Below, in pieces: positions 27,549 through 38,463 of a stretch of 64,000 nt of DNA; the stretch's first letter is position 1, and each line of letters begins with the position of its first letter. Source of the DNA: Rhizobium sp. BK399 (GTDB lineage Bacteria > Pseudomonadota > Alphaproteobacteria > Rhizobiales > Rhizobiaceae); NCBI RefSeq assembly GCF_014194695.1, contig NZ_JACIAH010000007.1:248001-312000 (forward strand), in the 5' to 3' direction. The position numbers and the translations under genes were made by a program. The notes under the pieces are model-generated. The model was not told where the DNA came from, did no database searches, and worked only from the letters and a program-made list of their open reading frames with translations.

Positions 27549-27855
27549 ATCGTCCTCCTCGGATGAACGCCGCACAGCTGGCGGCCAAGGCGGGAACTCG
27601 AGCCCGCGAGATGCGGTTTTCATCTTCCTCACAGCAGATGTTGTCAATATGACAATATGCGACAGCGGCTTGTGATATTTGCAACTAACTGAAAACGCGA
27701 AATAAAATATTTTAGATCTTCCTCAAGCTCGAGGCATGGATTAATTTTAGTTGACATATTTACATTATCGAGCGAGTGTCTGCGCCATGTCGTGATGCAC
27801 TTTCGGGATAGAGTGGAAAGTGGAGACGCCATCAATTTTGCCATGGGAGGACACT
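27549..27855. promoter_or_regulatory. Divergent promoter region between aldolase and transporter operons
   Basis: The 307 bases are AT-rich for this genome and hold no gene. A perfect dyad TTGTCA-ATA-TGACAA lies at 27641-27655. A TTGACA hexamer at 27751-27756, on the transporter side, may be a -35 element. The dyad is a candidate site for the GntR regulator encoded at 34629. Confidence 0.6.
27641..27655. promoter_or_regulatory. Candidate GntR operator in the divergent promoter
   Basis: TTGTCA and TGACAA form a perfect 6-bp dyad around ATA, about 90 bases upstream of the aldolase start and 200 bases upstream of the transporter start. It shares the TTGT...ACAA ends with the palindrome at 25154-25166. 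Confidence 0.45.
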
Positions 27856-29505
27856 ATGACTGACCGCAATGAAGGGAAATCTGCGCAGGGAACGCAGATG
27901 TCACGCCGCGAGGCTTTGAAGCTCGGCCTCGCCGCTGGCGTTGGCCTCACCGTATTCGGGATGAACGCCCGGATCGTGTTCGCCGATGAGGGACAGGTTC
28001 TCAAGGCCGCGCATCCGGCGTTCGACCAAGACTGGTCACCGCTGCGCGGCGGCGGACGCCCGTTCCGCTGGAACTCGATCTGGTGGGCTTCGCCGATGTA
28101 TTTCGATAGCGAAGGCAAGATCAAGCCATATGTCTTCACCAGCTGGGACTCGCCTGACAACAAGGTCTGGACCTTCAAGATCGACCCCAAGGCCGTCTTC
28201 TCCGACGGCAGCAAGATCACCTCGGCTGATGTCAAGGGCTCCTGGGAAGTTGCTTCCATGCCCAACACGAAGAGCCAGCGCGCCGACCAAGTGCTGAGCA
28301 AGGTTCAGGGCTATAAGGAAATCAGCGGCGGTTCCGGCAACGAACTGACGGGCGTTGCAACGCCTGATGAAGGCACGGTTGTCGTCACCCTGACGGAAGT
28401 CGACCCGATCTTCTTCATGCGCCTTGCCAACCACATTGCTCCCATCACCAAGGCGGCGCAGTCGCGCGGCAGTGACGGCGAGGAAGTTGCCGATTGGTAC
28501 AAGCCTGACAGCAAGCCCGTTTTCTCCGGCCCGTTCAAGCTGACCAGCCTCGACATCGACGCCGGCAAGCTGGTCTTCGAACCGAACGAGAATTTCTTCG
28601 GGCCGAAGCCGAAGCTGGCGCGCATCGAAATCACGTCGGTGGAAGACAACGTCACCGCGACCTCGCTGATCAATTCGGGCGAGTTCAACGCTCACACCGA
28701 GCTCGTGACCTCCACCATTATCCAGGACCTCGGTCCGGAATTCTCCTCCGGCCCGCTGATCCCGACCAGCCAGCACTTCTGGTTCAACGTCACTCGTGCC
28801 CCGATGGACGACCCCAAGGTTCGCCAGGCGCTGATCATGGCGATCGACCGCGACGGTCTCTTCAAGGCTTCCTACCCGGATGGACCGCACAAGAAGGCGG
28901 ATCAGATCCTCAATTCCGTGCCCGGCGCCGACAATTCCGGCTTCGAGCCCTATCCGTACGATCCGGCAGCCGCCAAGAAGCTGCTCGCCGAGTCGAGCTA
29001 TGGCGGCCCCGAGCGTCTGCCGAAGATCTTGTTCGTCGGCATTTCCGCGCCGGCCATCGAAGCTGCGGCCCAGTTCATTGCCGAGCAGTGGCGCCAGAAT
29101 CTCGGCATCACCGCCGTCGACATGAAGCCGCAGCAGGACTCCTACGCAGGTCCGGACCAGAACGCGGTACAGATCTTCCGTGACGACGTCGGCACGCGTG
29201 TTCCGGACGCCGTTTCCTATCTTGCGGGCTGCATCGCTTCGACCTCATCGAACGCGCAGAACAAGCTTGGCGGATACAAGAACGAGAAGGTCGACGCGGC
29301 CCTTGCGGAAGCGGCCACGAAGGCCGCCGACGATCCGCAACGCGTCAAGCTCGCCCAAGATGCGCAGAAGGCGTTCCGCGAGGATTGGGCGTTCATTCCG
29401 TGGTATTCTCAGGCGATGTCGCGCTGGGCCACCAAGGAGGTCAAGGGCATGGAAAAGAACCTCGACTGGCAGGTCGTCGCGCCCTGGGACATTTCCGTCG
29501 GCTGA
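27856..29505 (+). CDS. Dipeptide/oligopeptide-type ABC transporter substrate-binding protein (Tat signal)
   Basis: The 549-residue family-5 binding protein has a twin-arginine signal (MSRREALKLGLAAG, cleavage near VFADE). The mature protein shows SBP_bac_5 features, such as VWTFKIDPKAVFSDGSKITSADV and the DDPKVRQALIMAIDRDGL hinge helix. Family members bind peptides, but also oligosaccharides, opines and nickel. GGGAGG 5 bases before ATG 27856 fixes the start. It leads an ABC operon that ends in a sugar-acid kinase, so the ligand is more likely a sugar-acid glycoside or oligosaccharide than a peptide. A hairpin follows the gene. Confidence 0.9.
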   Translation: MTDRNEGKSAQGTQMSRREALKLGLAAGVGLTVFGMNARIVFADEGQVLKAAHPAFDQDWSPLRGGGRPFRWNSIWWASPMYFDSEGKIKPYVFTSWDSPDNKVWTFKIDPKAVFSDGSKITSADVKGSWEVASMPNTKSQRADQVLSKVQGYKEISGGSGNELTGVATPDEGTVVVTLTEVDPIFFMRLANHIAPITKAAQSRGSDGEEVADWYKPDSKPVFSGPFKLTSLDIDAGKLVFEPNENFFGPKPKLARIEITSVEDNVTATSLINSGEFNAHTELVTSTIIQDLGPEFSSGPLIPTSQHFWFNVTRAPMDDPKVRQALIMAIDRDGLFKASYPDGPHKKADQILNSVPGADNSGFEPYPYDPAAAKKLLAESSYGGPERLPKILFVGISAPAIEAAAQFIAEQWRQNLGITAVDMKPQQDSYAGPDQNAVQIFRDDVGTRVPDAVSYLAGCIASTSSNAQNKLGGYKNEKVDAALAEAATKAADDPQRVKLAQDAQKAFREDWAFIPWYSQAMSRWATKEVKGMEKNLDWQVVAPWDISVG

Positions 29506-29551
29506 GCTGTCGAACGTCCCGAATAGATAGCCTTCTGGCAAATTAGCAACC

Positions 29552-29577
29552 GCGCGAAGACCGCAGGGCCTTCGCGC
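29552..29577 (+). promoter_or_regulatory. Hairpin between binding-protein and permease genes
   Basis: Arms GCGCGAAG (29552-29559) and CTTCGCGC (29570-29577) are perfect around a 10-base loop, with no T run after. Such hairpins commonly stabilise the upstream binding-protein mRNA and lower permease expression. Confidence 0.5.
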
Positions 29578-29640
29578 AAGTTTCAAGAAGACATCGCATG
29601 TCCGCCTTGATGCGGAAAGGTGTCTGCCAACCGGTGGGAG

Positions 29641-30603
29641 ATGACCTTGTTACGCTACGTGCTAACCCGGTTTGCCATCTGGATTCCGTCCGTGCTGATC
29701 GTCATGCTGGCCGTCTACGCGCTGGCTTTCTACGGCGCCGGCGATCCGATCAAGTTGATCTTTCTGCGCGCACCCGGCGATGTTGCCTATAACCCACAGC
29801 GCATCGAAGCCATCCGCGAGAGCGCCGGCCTCAACAAGCCGTTCATCGAGCAGTTCGGCTTTTACATCTGGAATCTTCTGCATGGCCAGTTCGGCAATTC
29901 GCTGACTTCGGGCCGTTCGGTCTGGGCCATGGTTTCGGCTGCGGCACCGGTTTCCTTCCAACTCGCGCTCTGTTCCATCATTCTGACCGCTGTCGTCGCC
30001 ATTCCGCTCGGCATGATCGCGGCACTCAACCAGAACACGCGACTCGACTACACGATCCTGGGCAGCGCGCTCTTTCTCTGGGCGATCCCTGCCTATGTCG
30101 CCGGTCCGTTGCTGATGGTCGCGCTCATCGTGCTGCTGCCGATGATCAAGGTGCCTTATGGCTGGGGCGGCGTGTTCGACGTGCGCATCCTCTTGCCGCT
30201 GCTCGTATTGTCGTTCCAGCCGATCGCACTGATCGTTCGCCAGACGCGCGCTGCGGTCATCGAAGTCCTGTCCGAGGATTTCGTCCGGACGGCCCGCGCC
30301 AAGGGCGTGCCTGAGATCGTCGTCGCTTTGCGCCACATCCTGCGCCCGGTGCTGACGCCTGTCGTCACTCAGCTCGGCCTGATCATGATCACGATCGTCA
30401 ACGGGGCGATCTTCGTCGAGCTCGTCTTCGGCCTGCCGGGCCTCGGGCGCCTGACGGTGCAGGCGCTGACCAATTCTGACTATCCCGTCATCCTGGCGAT
30501 CACGCTGATCGGTTCCTTCCTGGTCATGGCCTCGAACCTGTTGGTCGATGTGCTTTATCCGCTGCTTGATCCGCGCGCCAACGATGCAAGAAGGAGCCGC
30601 TGA
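29641..30603 (+). CDS. ABC transporter permease, DppB/OppB type
   Basis: This 320-residue inner-membrane protein has six helices. It opens with the family's LLRYVLTRF segment and a helix ending in LAFYGAGDP. The EAA loop reads EDFVRTARAKGVPE, followed by the helix containing NGAIFVELVFGLPGLGRL, a DppB hallmark. The start is ambiguous: GGTGGGAG abuts ATG 29641, so TTG 29647 (spacing 6) or GTG 29620 is also possible. The second permease gene follows after 2 bases. Together with it and two ATPases it forms a full type-I importer. Confidence 0.9.
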   Translation: MTLLRYVLTRFAIWIPSVLIVMLAVYALAFYGAGDPIKLIFLRAPGDVAYNPQRIEAIRESAGLNKPFIEQFGFYIWNLLHGQFGNSLTSGRSVWAMVSAAAPVSFQLALCSIILTAVVAIPLGMIAALNQNTRLDYTILGSALFLWAIPAYVAGPLLMVALIVLLPMIKVPYGWGGVFDVRILLPLLVLSFQPIALIVRQTRAAVIEVLSEDFVRTARAKGVPEIVVALRHILRPVLTPVVTQLGLIMITIVNGAIFVELVFGLPGLGRLTVQALTNSDYPVILAITLIGSFLVMASNLLVDVLYPLLDPRANDARRSR

Positions 30604-30605
30604 CC

Positions 30606-31568
30606 ATGTCCGCCATCCCTCTCTCCACGATCGAAGCAACGCAGGAAGAGCCGCCGGTCAACCTGTGGCGTGACGCCTGGTACCGTCTGAAGCGCAACAA
30701 GCTTGCCCTTTTCGGTCTGGTTGTCGTGCTGATCCTCGGTTTCACCGCAATCTTCGGTCCATACCTGACGCCTTACGACTATCTGACGCAGGATCTGCAG
30801 GCGCGAAACGCGGTTCCGTCACTTCACCACCTGTTCGGTACCGATGATCTAGGTCGGGATGTTTTCAGCCGCGTCGTCTTCGGAACGCGCACGGCCTTCC
30901 TGGTTGCTATCGTCGTGACCTTCATCGCGGTTGCGATCGGTCTCGTGCTCGGTGCCATCGCCGGCTTCTTCGGCAACCCGTTCGACAGCGCCATCATGTG
31001 GCTGACTGACGTGACCATGTCGGTGCCGAATCTGCTGCTCGTCGTCGTCATCAACGCTTCGCTGAAAACGCCGATCGCAAAATGGATGGAGGCCCAGTAC
31101 ATGGCAACCCTCAATCCATTCTACCGCCAGACCATTTGGGTCGATTTCTTCCTCGTCTTCGGCTCGATGGCGCTGATCTCCTGGCCGCCCTATGCCCGCC
31201 TCGTGCGCGCTCAGGTGCTGTCGATCCGCAGCCGCCCCTATATCACCGCGGCACAGGCGCTTGGCCTCTCCAACTGGGTGATCATGAAGCGCTACGTCGT
31301 GCCAAACGCGCTCGGACCACTCATCGTCTCCGTCAGTGCTGGCCTCGGCACCGCCATGGTTCTGGAGAGCGCCTTCAGCTTCCTCGGCGTCGGCGTCAAT
31401 CCGCCGACCCCCAGCTGGGGTAACATGATCTCGGATGGCCTGCGCGTCTGGCAGCACTATCCGCATCTCCTCGCCGCACCGGCAGCCGTTCTTGGCCTTG
31501 CCTCGGTTGCTTTCAGCTTCCTCGGCGATGGCCTCAACGACGCACTCAATCCGCGGGGCAGCAAGTGA
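30606..31568 (+). CDS. ABC transporter permease, DppC/OppC type
   Basis: The 320-residue protein is the second permease of the importer. The N-terminal cytoplasmic part (WRDAWYRLKRNKLALFGL) is the OppC_N segment. Next comes the periplasmic HLFGTDDLGRDVFSRV motif, and the EAA-type loop RPYITAAQALGLSNW. An extra loop of about 35 residues around KWMEAQYMATLNPFYRQTIW is longer than in E. coli DppC. ATG 30606 begins 3 bases after the preceding stop. Its stop overlaps the next ATPase start. Confidence 0.9.
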   Translation: MSAIPLSTIEATQEEPPVNLWRDAWYRLKRNKLALFGLVVVLILGFTAIFGPYLTPYDYLTQDLQARNAVPSLHHLFGTDDLGRDVFSRVVFGTRTAFLVAIVVTFIAVAIGLVLGAIAGFFGNPFDSAIMWLTDVTMSVPNLLLVVVINASLKTPIAKWMEAQYMATLNPFYRQTIWVDFFLVFGSMALISWPPYARLVRAQVLSIRSRPYITAAQALGLSNWVIMKRYVVPNALGPLIVSVSAGLGTAMVLESAFSFLGVGVNPPTPSWGNMISDGLRVWQHYPHLLAAPAAVLGLASVAFSFLGDGLNDALNPRGSK

Positions 31569-32575
31569 TGAACACAACCAAATCCAATGAACGCCTACTC
31601 GATGTGCGCGGTCTCACCGTCGAGATCGACGGACGCAATGGCCCTGCCGTCGTTGTCGACGGCATCGACCTACACGTCAACAAGGGCGAGACGCTCGGCG
31701 TCGTCGGCGAATCCGGCTGCGGCAAGAGCCTGACCATGCTCAGCCTGATGCGGCTCCTGCCCAACAAGATCAAGGTGACGAAGGGCTCCGCGAGCTTCGA
31801 CGGCAACGACCTTCAGAAGATGTCCAACAAGGAACTGCGCAAGGTCCGCGGCGGCGACATCGGCTTCGTTTTCCAGGATCCGATGACATCGCTGAACCCC
31901 GTGATGCGCATCGGCGACCAGATCTGCGAACCGCTGATCTATCACCGCAAGATGAGCAAGGCGCAGGCCCGCCAGCGGGCTGTCGAACTGCTGCGGCTCG
32001 TTGGCATTCCGGGGCCGGAAGAGCGGCTGCAGGCCTATCCGCACGAGCTTTCGGGCGGAATGCGCCAGCGCGTCATGATCGCCATCGGCCTTGCCTGCAA
32101 TCCGAAGCTCTTGATTGCTGACGAACCGACGACCGCGCTCGATGTGACCATCCAGGCCCAGATCGTCGATCTGGTGAAGGATCTGCGTGCCAAGCTCGGC
32201 ATGTCTGTCGTCTGGATCACGCACGATCTCGCGCTGATCGCTGGTCTCGTCGATCGCGTCGCCGTCCTCTATGCCGGCACGGTTGTGGAAGATGCGCCGG
32301 TGGACGAACTCTACTCTCGTCCCAGCCATCCCTATACGCGCGGCCTTCTGGCCTCCATTCCCAAGCTTTCCGACGCCCCGGCAAGCCGGCTTTCTTCAAT
32401 CGGCGGCACACCACCAGAGCCCGGTCGCCGGCCGAAGGGGTGCCCGTTTGCGCCACGCTGTCCGTTGGCCGAACCCGTGTGCCATGAGCGCGTGCCAAAG
32501 CTCGAGCCGCTCGCCGGAGCCGGGAATCATCGGGCCGCCTGTTTCGTTGTCCAGAAAGTGCAGGAGGCTGCGTGA
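31568..32575 (+). CDS. ABC transporter ATP-binding protein, DppD/OppD type
   Basis: The 335-residue ATPase has Walker A GESGCGKS, signature LSGGMRQRVMIA, Walker B LLIADEPTTALD and switch His in ITHDLALI. The C-terminal oligopeptide extension has the Cys pattern GCPFAPRCPLAEPVC that binds an Fe-S cluster in some members. ATG 31568 overlaps the preceding stop (TGATG arrangement) and its own stop overlaps the next gene. This shows translational coupling in the operon. Confidence 0.92.
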   Translation: MNTTKSNERLLDVRGLTVEIDGRNGPAVVVDGIDLHVNKGETLGVVGESGCGKSLTMLSLMRLLPNKIKVTKGSASFDGNDLQKMSNKELRKVRGGDIGFVFQDPMTSLNPVMRIGDQICEPLIYHRKMSKAQARQRAVELLRLVGIPGPEERLQAYPHELSGGMRQRVMIAIGLACNPKLLIADEPTTALDVTIQAQIVDLVKDLRAKLGMSVVWITHDLALIAGLVDRVAVLYAGTVVEDAPVDELYSRPSHPYTRGLLASIPKLSDAPASRLSSIGGTPPEPGRRPKGCPFAPRCPLAEPVCHERVPKLEPLAGAGNHRAACFVVQKVQEAA

Positions 32576-33567
32576 TGGGTGCACAACCGCTTCTCAAGGT
32601 CGAAAACCTCGTCAAGCATTTCCACGTCAAGCTCGGCGCCTTCGGCGAGCGTGCGGCGACGGTTTATGCGCTTGACAACGTCAACCTTGATATCATGGAA
32701 GGCGAGACGCTTTCCCTTGTCGGCGAATCCGGCTGCGGCAAGTCGACAACCGGCTTTACCATCCTCAACCTCTACAAGGCGACATCAGGCAAGGTCGTCT
32801 ACAAGGGGCAGGATCTCGCGACCCTTGATGAGAAGCAGATGCGGCCGTTCCGCCGCGACCTGCAGATCGTCTTCCAGGACCCGTACTCGACGCTCAACCC
32901 GCGAATGACGATCGGCGAGGCAATCGGCGAGCCGATCCTGTTCCACAAGCTTTGCACCAAGGCGGAACTGAAGGACAGGATCGCGACGCTGCTGACCGAC
33001 GTCGGGCTGCCGACCCGTTTTGCGCAGCGCTATCCGCATGAGCTTTCCGGCGGTCAGCGCCAGCGCGTGGTTATCGCCCGGGCGTTGGCGTGTCAGCCGA
33101 AGTTCATCGTCTGCGATGAGGCGATCTCCGCTCTCGACGTTTCCATTCAGGCGCAGATCATCAACCTGCTGCTCGACCTGCAGGAAAAATACGGGCTGAC
33201 CTATCTGTTCATCGCCCACGATCTGGCGGTCGTACGCCATATCAGCACACGCGTCGGCGTCATGTATCTCGGTCGCCTTGCCGAACTTGCGACCCGCGAG
33301 GAGCTGTTCGAGAACCCGCTGCACCCTTACACCAAAGCGCTGCTCTCCGCCGTTCCGGAAACCGATCCGGAGCTGGAGCGTACTCGCAAGCGCCAGATCC
33401 TGCAGGGCGATGTGCCGAGCCCGCTTAGTCCACCGACCGGCTGCCGCTTCCATACCCGTTGCCCGATCGCCATGGAGGTCTGCAGCAAGATGATCCCCGA
33501 GTGGAAGGAAGCAAGGCCCGGCCATCTCGTCGCCTGCCATGCGGTCAACACGGAAACGAACGCATGA
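32575..33567 (+). CDS. ABC transporter ATP-binding protein, DppF/OppF type
   Basis: The 330-residue second ATPase carries Walker [12 protein letters not shown], signature [12 protein letters not shown], Walker [13 protein letters not shown] (a Glu-Ala variant of DEP) and switch His in IAHDLAV. The C-terminus has the [15 protein letters not shown] Cys cluster. AGGAGG at 32562-32567 precedes ATG 32575. Its stop overlaps the start of the sugar-acid kinase by four bases (ATGA). The tight coupling ties the kinase to the imported substrate. Confidence 0.92.
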   Translation: MGAQPLLKVENLVKHFHVKLGAFGERAATVYALDNVNLDIMEGETLSLVGESGCGKSTTGFTILNLYKATSGKVVYKGQDLATLDEKQMRPFRRDLQIVFQDPYSTLNPRMTIGEAIGEPILFHKLCTKAELKDRIATLLTDVGLPTRFAQRYPHELSGGQRQRVVIARALACQPKFIVCDEAISALDVSIQAQIINLLLDLQEKYGLTYLFIAHDLAVVRHISTRVGVMYLGRLAELATREELFENPLHPYTKALLSAVPETDPELERTRKRQILQGDVPSPLSPPTGCRFHTRCPIAMEVCSKMIPEWKEARPGHLVACHAVNTETNA

Positions 33568-34625
33568 CGCTTGAGGTCGCGATCATCGCTGACGATTTGA
33601 CCGGCGCGCTCGACACGGGCACTCCGTTTGTCGATGCCGGTCTATCCGTCGCTGTCGCAATCGATGTGGATGCAATTCCCGAAGCGCTTCTGACTGGCTG
33701 CAACGTGGTTGTGGTCAACACAGCTTCACGAGCTCTCCTGGGGGAGGAAGCGGCGAGAAGAGCCACTGCTGCGGCGAAGGCTCTTCTTGCCGCCTCGCCG
33801 GGCATTGTCCTGAAGAAGATAGACTCCCGTCTCAAGGGCAATGTTGCAGCCGAAAGCGCTGCCTTGGCTGAAATTTTCGGTCACGGAGCCATCGTTGTGG
33901 CGCCTGCCATCCCCGACCAGCAGCGCTTGACCCGCGATGGCCATGTCTTTGGTCGTGGCGTAGCCGAACCCATCCCGATTGCTGAGCTCTTCAAGGCAAA
34001 TGACGGCGAAGTGTTCGTGCGAGACGCCGAGACTGACAGTGACCTTGACCGACTGGTTGGCGAGTATGAGTGGAGGACGACGCTTGCTGTCGGCGCTCGC
34101 GGCTTGGGTGCTGCCTTTGCCCGAAAGATCGGGCAGACGGACCGACCACGCAAACCGCTTGCTGCATCATCCGAGACCATCTTTGCCTTTGGCTCTCGCG
34201 ATCCGATCACGGCAGCACAAATGACCAAGCTGGAAGGGTCTGGCGCCCTGACTTCGACCATTGATGCCCCTATCGGAGCAGTGCCCCGCGAAGGGCAATT
34301 TACCTTGCCCCTGCTTCTGCGTTGCACGGGTGAAATAACCAGCGATGCAGCAGCAGTTGCCGACCGCTTCGCGAAAGGCGTAAAATCAGTCATAGATGCC
34401 ACGCGCCCGGAAATGCTGATGGTCGGGGGCGGTGACACGGCGCTGGCGGTATTTTGTGAACTTGGAATTCGGGTCCTGATGCCGAAGGGCGAAATCGAGG
34501 CGGGGATTCCGTGGTTTGACGTTACGACTGCTGATGGCTTGCGTCTGCGCTGTGCGGTGAAGTCCGGGGGCTTTGGGAATTCTGATAGTTTGCTAAGACT
34601 GATTGCACAGAATCAGGCGGCATAA
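33564..34625 (+). CDS. Four-carbon acid sugar kinase family (DUF1537) protein
   Basis: This 353-residue kinase has the N-terminal IIADDLTGALDTG motif of DUF1537, KKIDSRLKGNVAAE, and the C-terminal nucleotide-binding part (EMLMVGGGDTAL, KSGGFGNSDSLL). Family members (OtnK, DtnK, LtnK) phosphorylate erythronate or threonate at C4. The usual length is around 400 or more, so this is a shorter version. It is translationally coupled to the ABC ATPase upstream and pairs with the PdxA2-like enzyme. Together they would convert a four-carbon sugar acid to dihydroxyacetone phosphate and CO2. Substrate stereochemistry is unknown. Confidence 0.85.
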   Translation: MTLEVAIIADDLTGALDTGTPFVDAGLSVAVAIDVDAIPEALLTGCNVVVVNTASRALLGEEAARRATAAAKALLAASPGIVLKKIDSRLKGNVAAESAALAEIFGHGAIVVAPAIPDQQRLTRDGHVFGRGVAEPIPIAELFKANDGEVFVRDAETDSDLDRLVGEYEWRTTLAVGARGLGAAFARKIGQTDRPRKPLAASSETIFAFGSRDPITAAQMTKLEGSGALTSTIDAPIGAVPREGQFTLPLLLRCTGEITSDAAAVADRFAKGVKSVIDATRPEMLMVGGGDTALAVFCELGIRVLMPKGEIEAGIPWFDVTTADGLRLRCAVKSGGFGNSDSLLRLIAQNQAA

Positions 34626-34628
34626 GCA

Positions 34629-35414
34629 ATGCCGGCGGGGAGAATGAAGGTGGACGAAGCAAGCGGTGTATCGGCGAAAGCCCAGACGACCCCGGCAGCC
34701 AAGCCGGAGCGTGGCAAGGCCGTGAAGCTGGTCGATCGGGTCTTTGATCAGTTGCAGGAGCGCATTCGCTCAGGAAACTATCCTCCGGACTCGCGTCTTC
34801 CCGGCGAGCACGAACTTGCGTCGATGCTCGGCGTCTCCCGCCCGATCGTGCGCGACGCCTTGGCACGGCTGCGCGATCAGGGAATCGTCTATGCCCGTCA
34901 GGGAGCCGGAACCTTTGTCAGCGCCCACGGTTCGCCGACCACGCAACTTTCCTATTCGCCGGTCAAGACGATCGCGGATATCCAGCGCTGCTATGAGTTT
35001 CGCCTGACGATCGAGCCTGCTGCCGCCTACTTTGCTGCCAAGCGCCGCGACGAGGCGGCGATCCAAAAGATTGCCGCTGCGCTTGCCGATCTGCGCGAGG
35101 CAACCAGCCACCAGCTTCATCGCACCGACGCCGATTTCACGTTCCATCGTGCGGTCACCGAAGCCGCCAACAATCACTACTACACAGCCTCGATCGACGC
35201 CCTGAAGGCACACATCGCTGTCGGCATGCACCTTCACGGCCTATCGCTTCTTGGTCCGCGTCAAGGCCTGGAGCAGGTCTACGAGGAACACAACAAGATT
35301 TACCTCGCGATCGTCGAAGGCCGCGCGGAAGACGCACGAGCCTTGATGAAGGCCCATCTTGAGGGCTCGCAGAGCCGCCTCTTCGAAGGCCGCGCTCTGG
35401 ACCTTTCCATGTAG
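34629..35414 (+). CDS. GntR-family regulator, FadR (FCD) subfamily
   Basis: This 261-residue regulator has an N-terminal winged helix-turn-helix (LVDRVFDQLQERIRSGNYPP, LPGEHELASMLGVSRPIVRDALARL) and a C-terminal all-helical FCD ligand-binding domain (EFRLTIEPAAAYFAA, DADFTFHRAVTEAANN, EEHNKIYLAIVEGRAEDA). The Asp/His pattern of metal-binding FCD domains is present. ATG 34629 is used; ATG 34644 is an alternative with GGGGAG very close. It ends the transporter operon, 3 bases after the kinase, and most likely represses both catabolic operons through the palindromes at 25154 and 27641. Confidence 0.88.
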   Translation: MPAGRMKVDEASGVSAKAQTTPAAKPERGKAVKLVDRVFDQLQERIRSGNYPPDSRLPGEHELASMLGVSRPIVRDALARLRDQGIVYARQGAGTFVSAHGSPTTQLSYSPVKTIADIQRCYEFRLTIEPAAAYFAAKRRDEAAIQKIAAALADLREATSHQLHRTDADFTFHRAVTEAANNHYYTASIDALKAHIAVGMHLHGLSLLGPRQGLEQVYEEHNKIYLAIVEGRAEDARALMKAHLEGSQSRLFEGRALDLSM

Positions 35415-35468
35415 TTGCGGCAGTTGGCTTGACAGCTTTGCCGCTCTGGCTCTAACCTTTTCGCATTC

Positions 35469-35562
35469 ACCAGGGGGGTCCCGGCAAGGGGCTGAGATAC
35501 TGCTATCGCGCGCAGTGACCCGTTGAACCTGATCCAGTTCATACTGGCGTAGGGACGGTGCA
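35469..35562 (+). promoter_or_regulatory. TPP riboswitch (thi box)
   Basis: The aptamer is easily read: GGGGGTCCCG start, conserved CTGAGA (35492-35497), then GACCCGTTGAACCTGATC (35518-35535) and the closing TACTGGCGTAGGGA. It binds thiamin pyrophosphate and lowers thiC expression. Downstream, CTCCAA (35637-35642) can pair with TTGGAG (35652-35657), masking the thiC Shine-Dalgarno. This suggests control at translation initiation. Confidence 0.95.
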
Positions 35563-35636
35563 AGCGCTCGAAGGCATTGGGTTCTCGCGTGGAATCCGTG
35601 CCGGCGTCTTTTCATCATTCCGGCTGATGACTGGGT

Positions 35637-37493
<1,857 letters not shown>

Positions 37494-37494
37494 G

Positions 37495-38463
37495 ATGCAT
37501 GTCCTCGTCAAAGGGGCCGGCGTTGCCGGCCTTGCGGTCGCGCACGAACTCAGCCTTCGTGGCGCCGACATCACCGTTATGGATCCAGGTTCTCACCAAG
37601 CGGCCTCATGGTTTGCTGGTGGTATGCTTGCGCCCTGGTGTGAGTGTGAAAGCGCCGATGAAGCCGTCTTGCTGCGCGGCGGGGATGCCATCGACCGTTG
37701 GGACACAATGCTGCCTGGCGAGGTCCAGCGAAACGGAACGCTGGTCGTTGCTCCAGCGCGTGACCAAGGCGAACTTGATCGCTTCGCCGGCCGCACCAGC
37801 GGCCATGAATGGCTGAACGACGAACAAATCTCTGCATTGGAACCGGCTTTGGCAGGCCGCTTCCGACGCGCGCTTTTCTTCCCGCTGGAGGGCCATCTCA
37901 ATCCAAGGCGGGCGCTGGGTCTGCTGCGAGAAAAGCTGATCGCTCGACGCGTCAAATTCATCGACCAGATGAATGAAACCACCGGCTACGACGACATCGT
38001 CGATTGCACGGGCGCAGCGCGCATAGGGCAGATGAGCGGACTTCGTGGCGTTCGCGGCGAGATGCTTTATCTGGACACTCAGGACGTTGCCCTCGCCAGA
38101 CCGGTGCGCCTACTGCATCCCCGCTTCCCCGTCTATATCGTTCCGCGTGGAGATGGCTTGTTTATGGTTGGCGCCACCATGATCGAGACGGAACACGGTG
38201 GCCCGATTTCGGCGCGTTCAATGATGGAGCTGCTGAACGCCGCCTATGCCGTGCATCCCGCCTTTGCGGACGCGGCTGTCGTCGAAGCGGGTGTCGGAAT
38301 CCGGCCGGCATTCGCCGATAATTTTCCGCGCGTGTCCCGCGAAGCCGATGCCGTCGTGCTGAACGGGCTCTACCGCCACGGCTTCTTGCTGGCGCCCGCG
38401 ATGGCGAAGGAAGCGGTCGACCTTGTCTTCTCCCGAACCGAACCAGGAGGAAGTGACCGATGA
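37495..38463 (+). CDS. thiO: Glycine oxidase ThiO (FAD-dependent)
   Basis: The 322-residue flavoprotein oxidises glycine to iminoglycine (dehydroglycine), the C2-N donor for the thiazole ring. It has the FAD motif VKGAGVAGLAVAHEL, ASWFAGGMLAPWCE (a ThiO hallmark), and a C-terminal VGIRPAFADNFP...GLYRHGFLLAPA segment that binds substrate and flavin. ATG 37495 starts 1 base after the thiC stop. Its stop overlaps thiS by 4 bases. Confidence 0.95.
   Translation: MHVLVKGAGVAGLAVAHELSLRGADITVMDPGSHQAASWFAGGMLAPWCECESADEAVLLRGGDAIDRWDTMLPGEVQRNGTLVVAPARDQGELDRFAGRTSGHEWLNDEQISALEPALAGRFRRALFFPLEGHLNPRRALGLLREKLIARRVKFIDQMNETTGYDDIVDCTGAARIGQMSGLRGVRGEMLYLDTQDVALARPVRLLHPRFPVYIVPRGDGLFMVGATMIETEHGGPISARSMMELLNAAYAVHPAFADAAVVEAGVGIRPAFADNFPRVSREADAVVLNGLYRHGFLLAPAMAKEAVDLVFSRTEPGGSDR

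Noticed and set aside
28036-28890. Minus-strand frame of 284 residues inside the binding-protein gene
   Set aside because: Shadow of the SBP gene, with no motif and no ribosome site.
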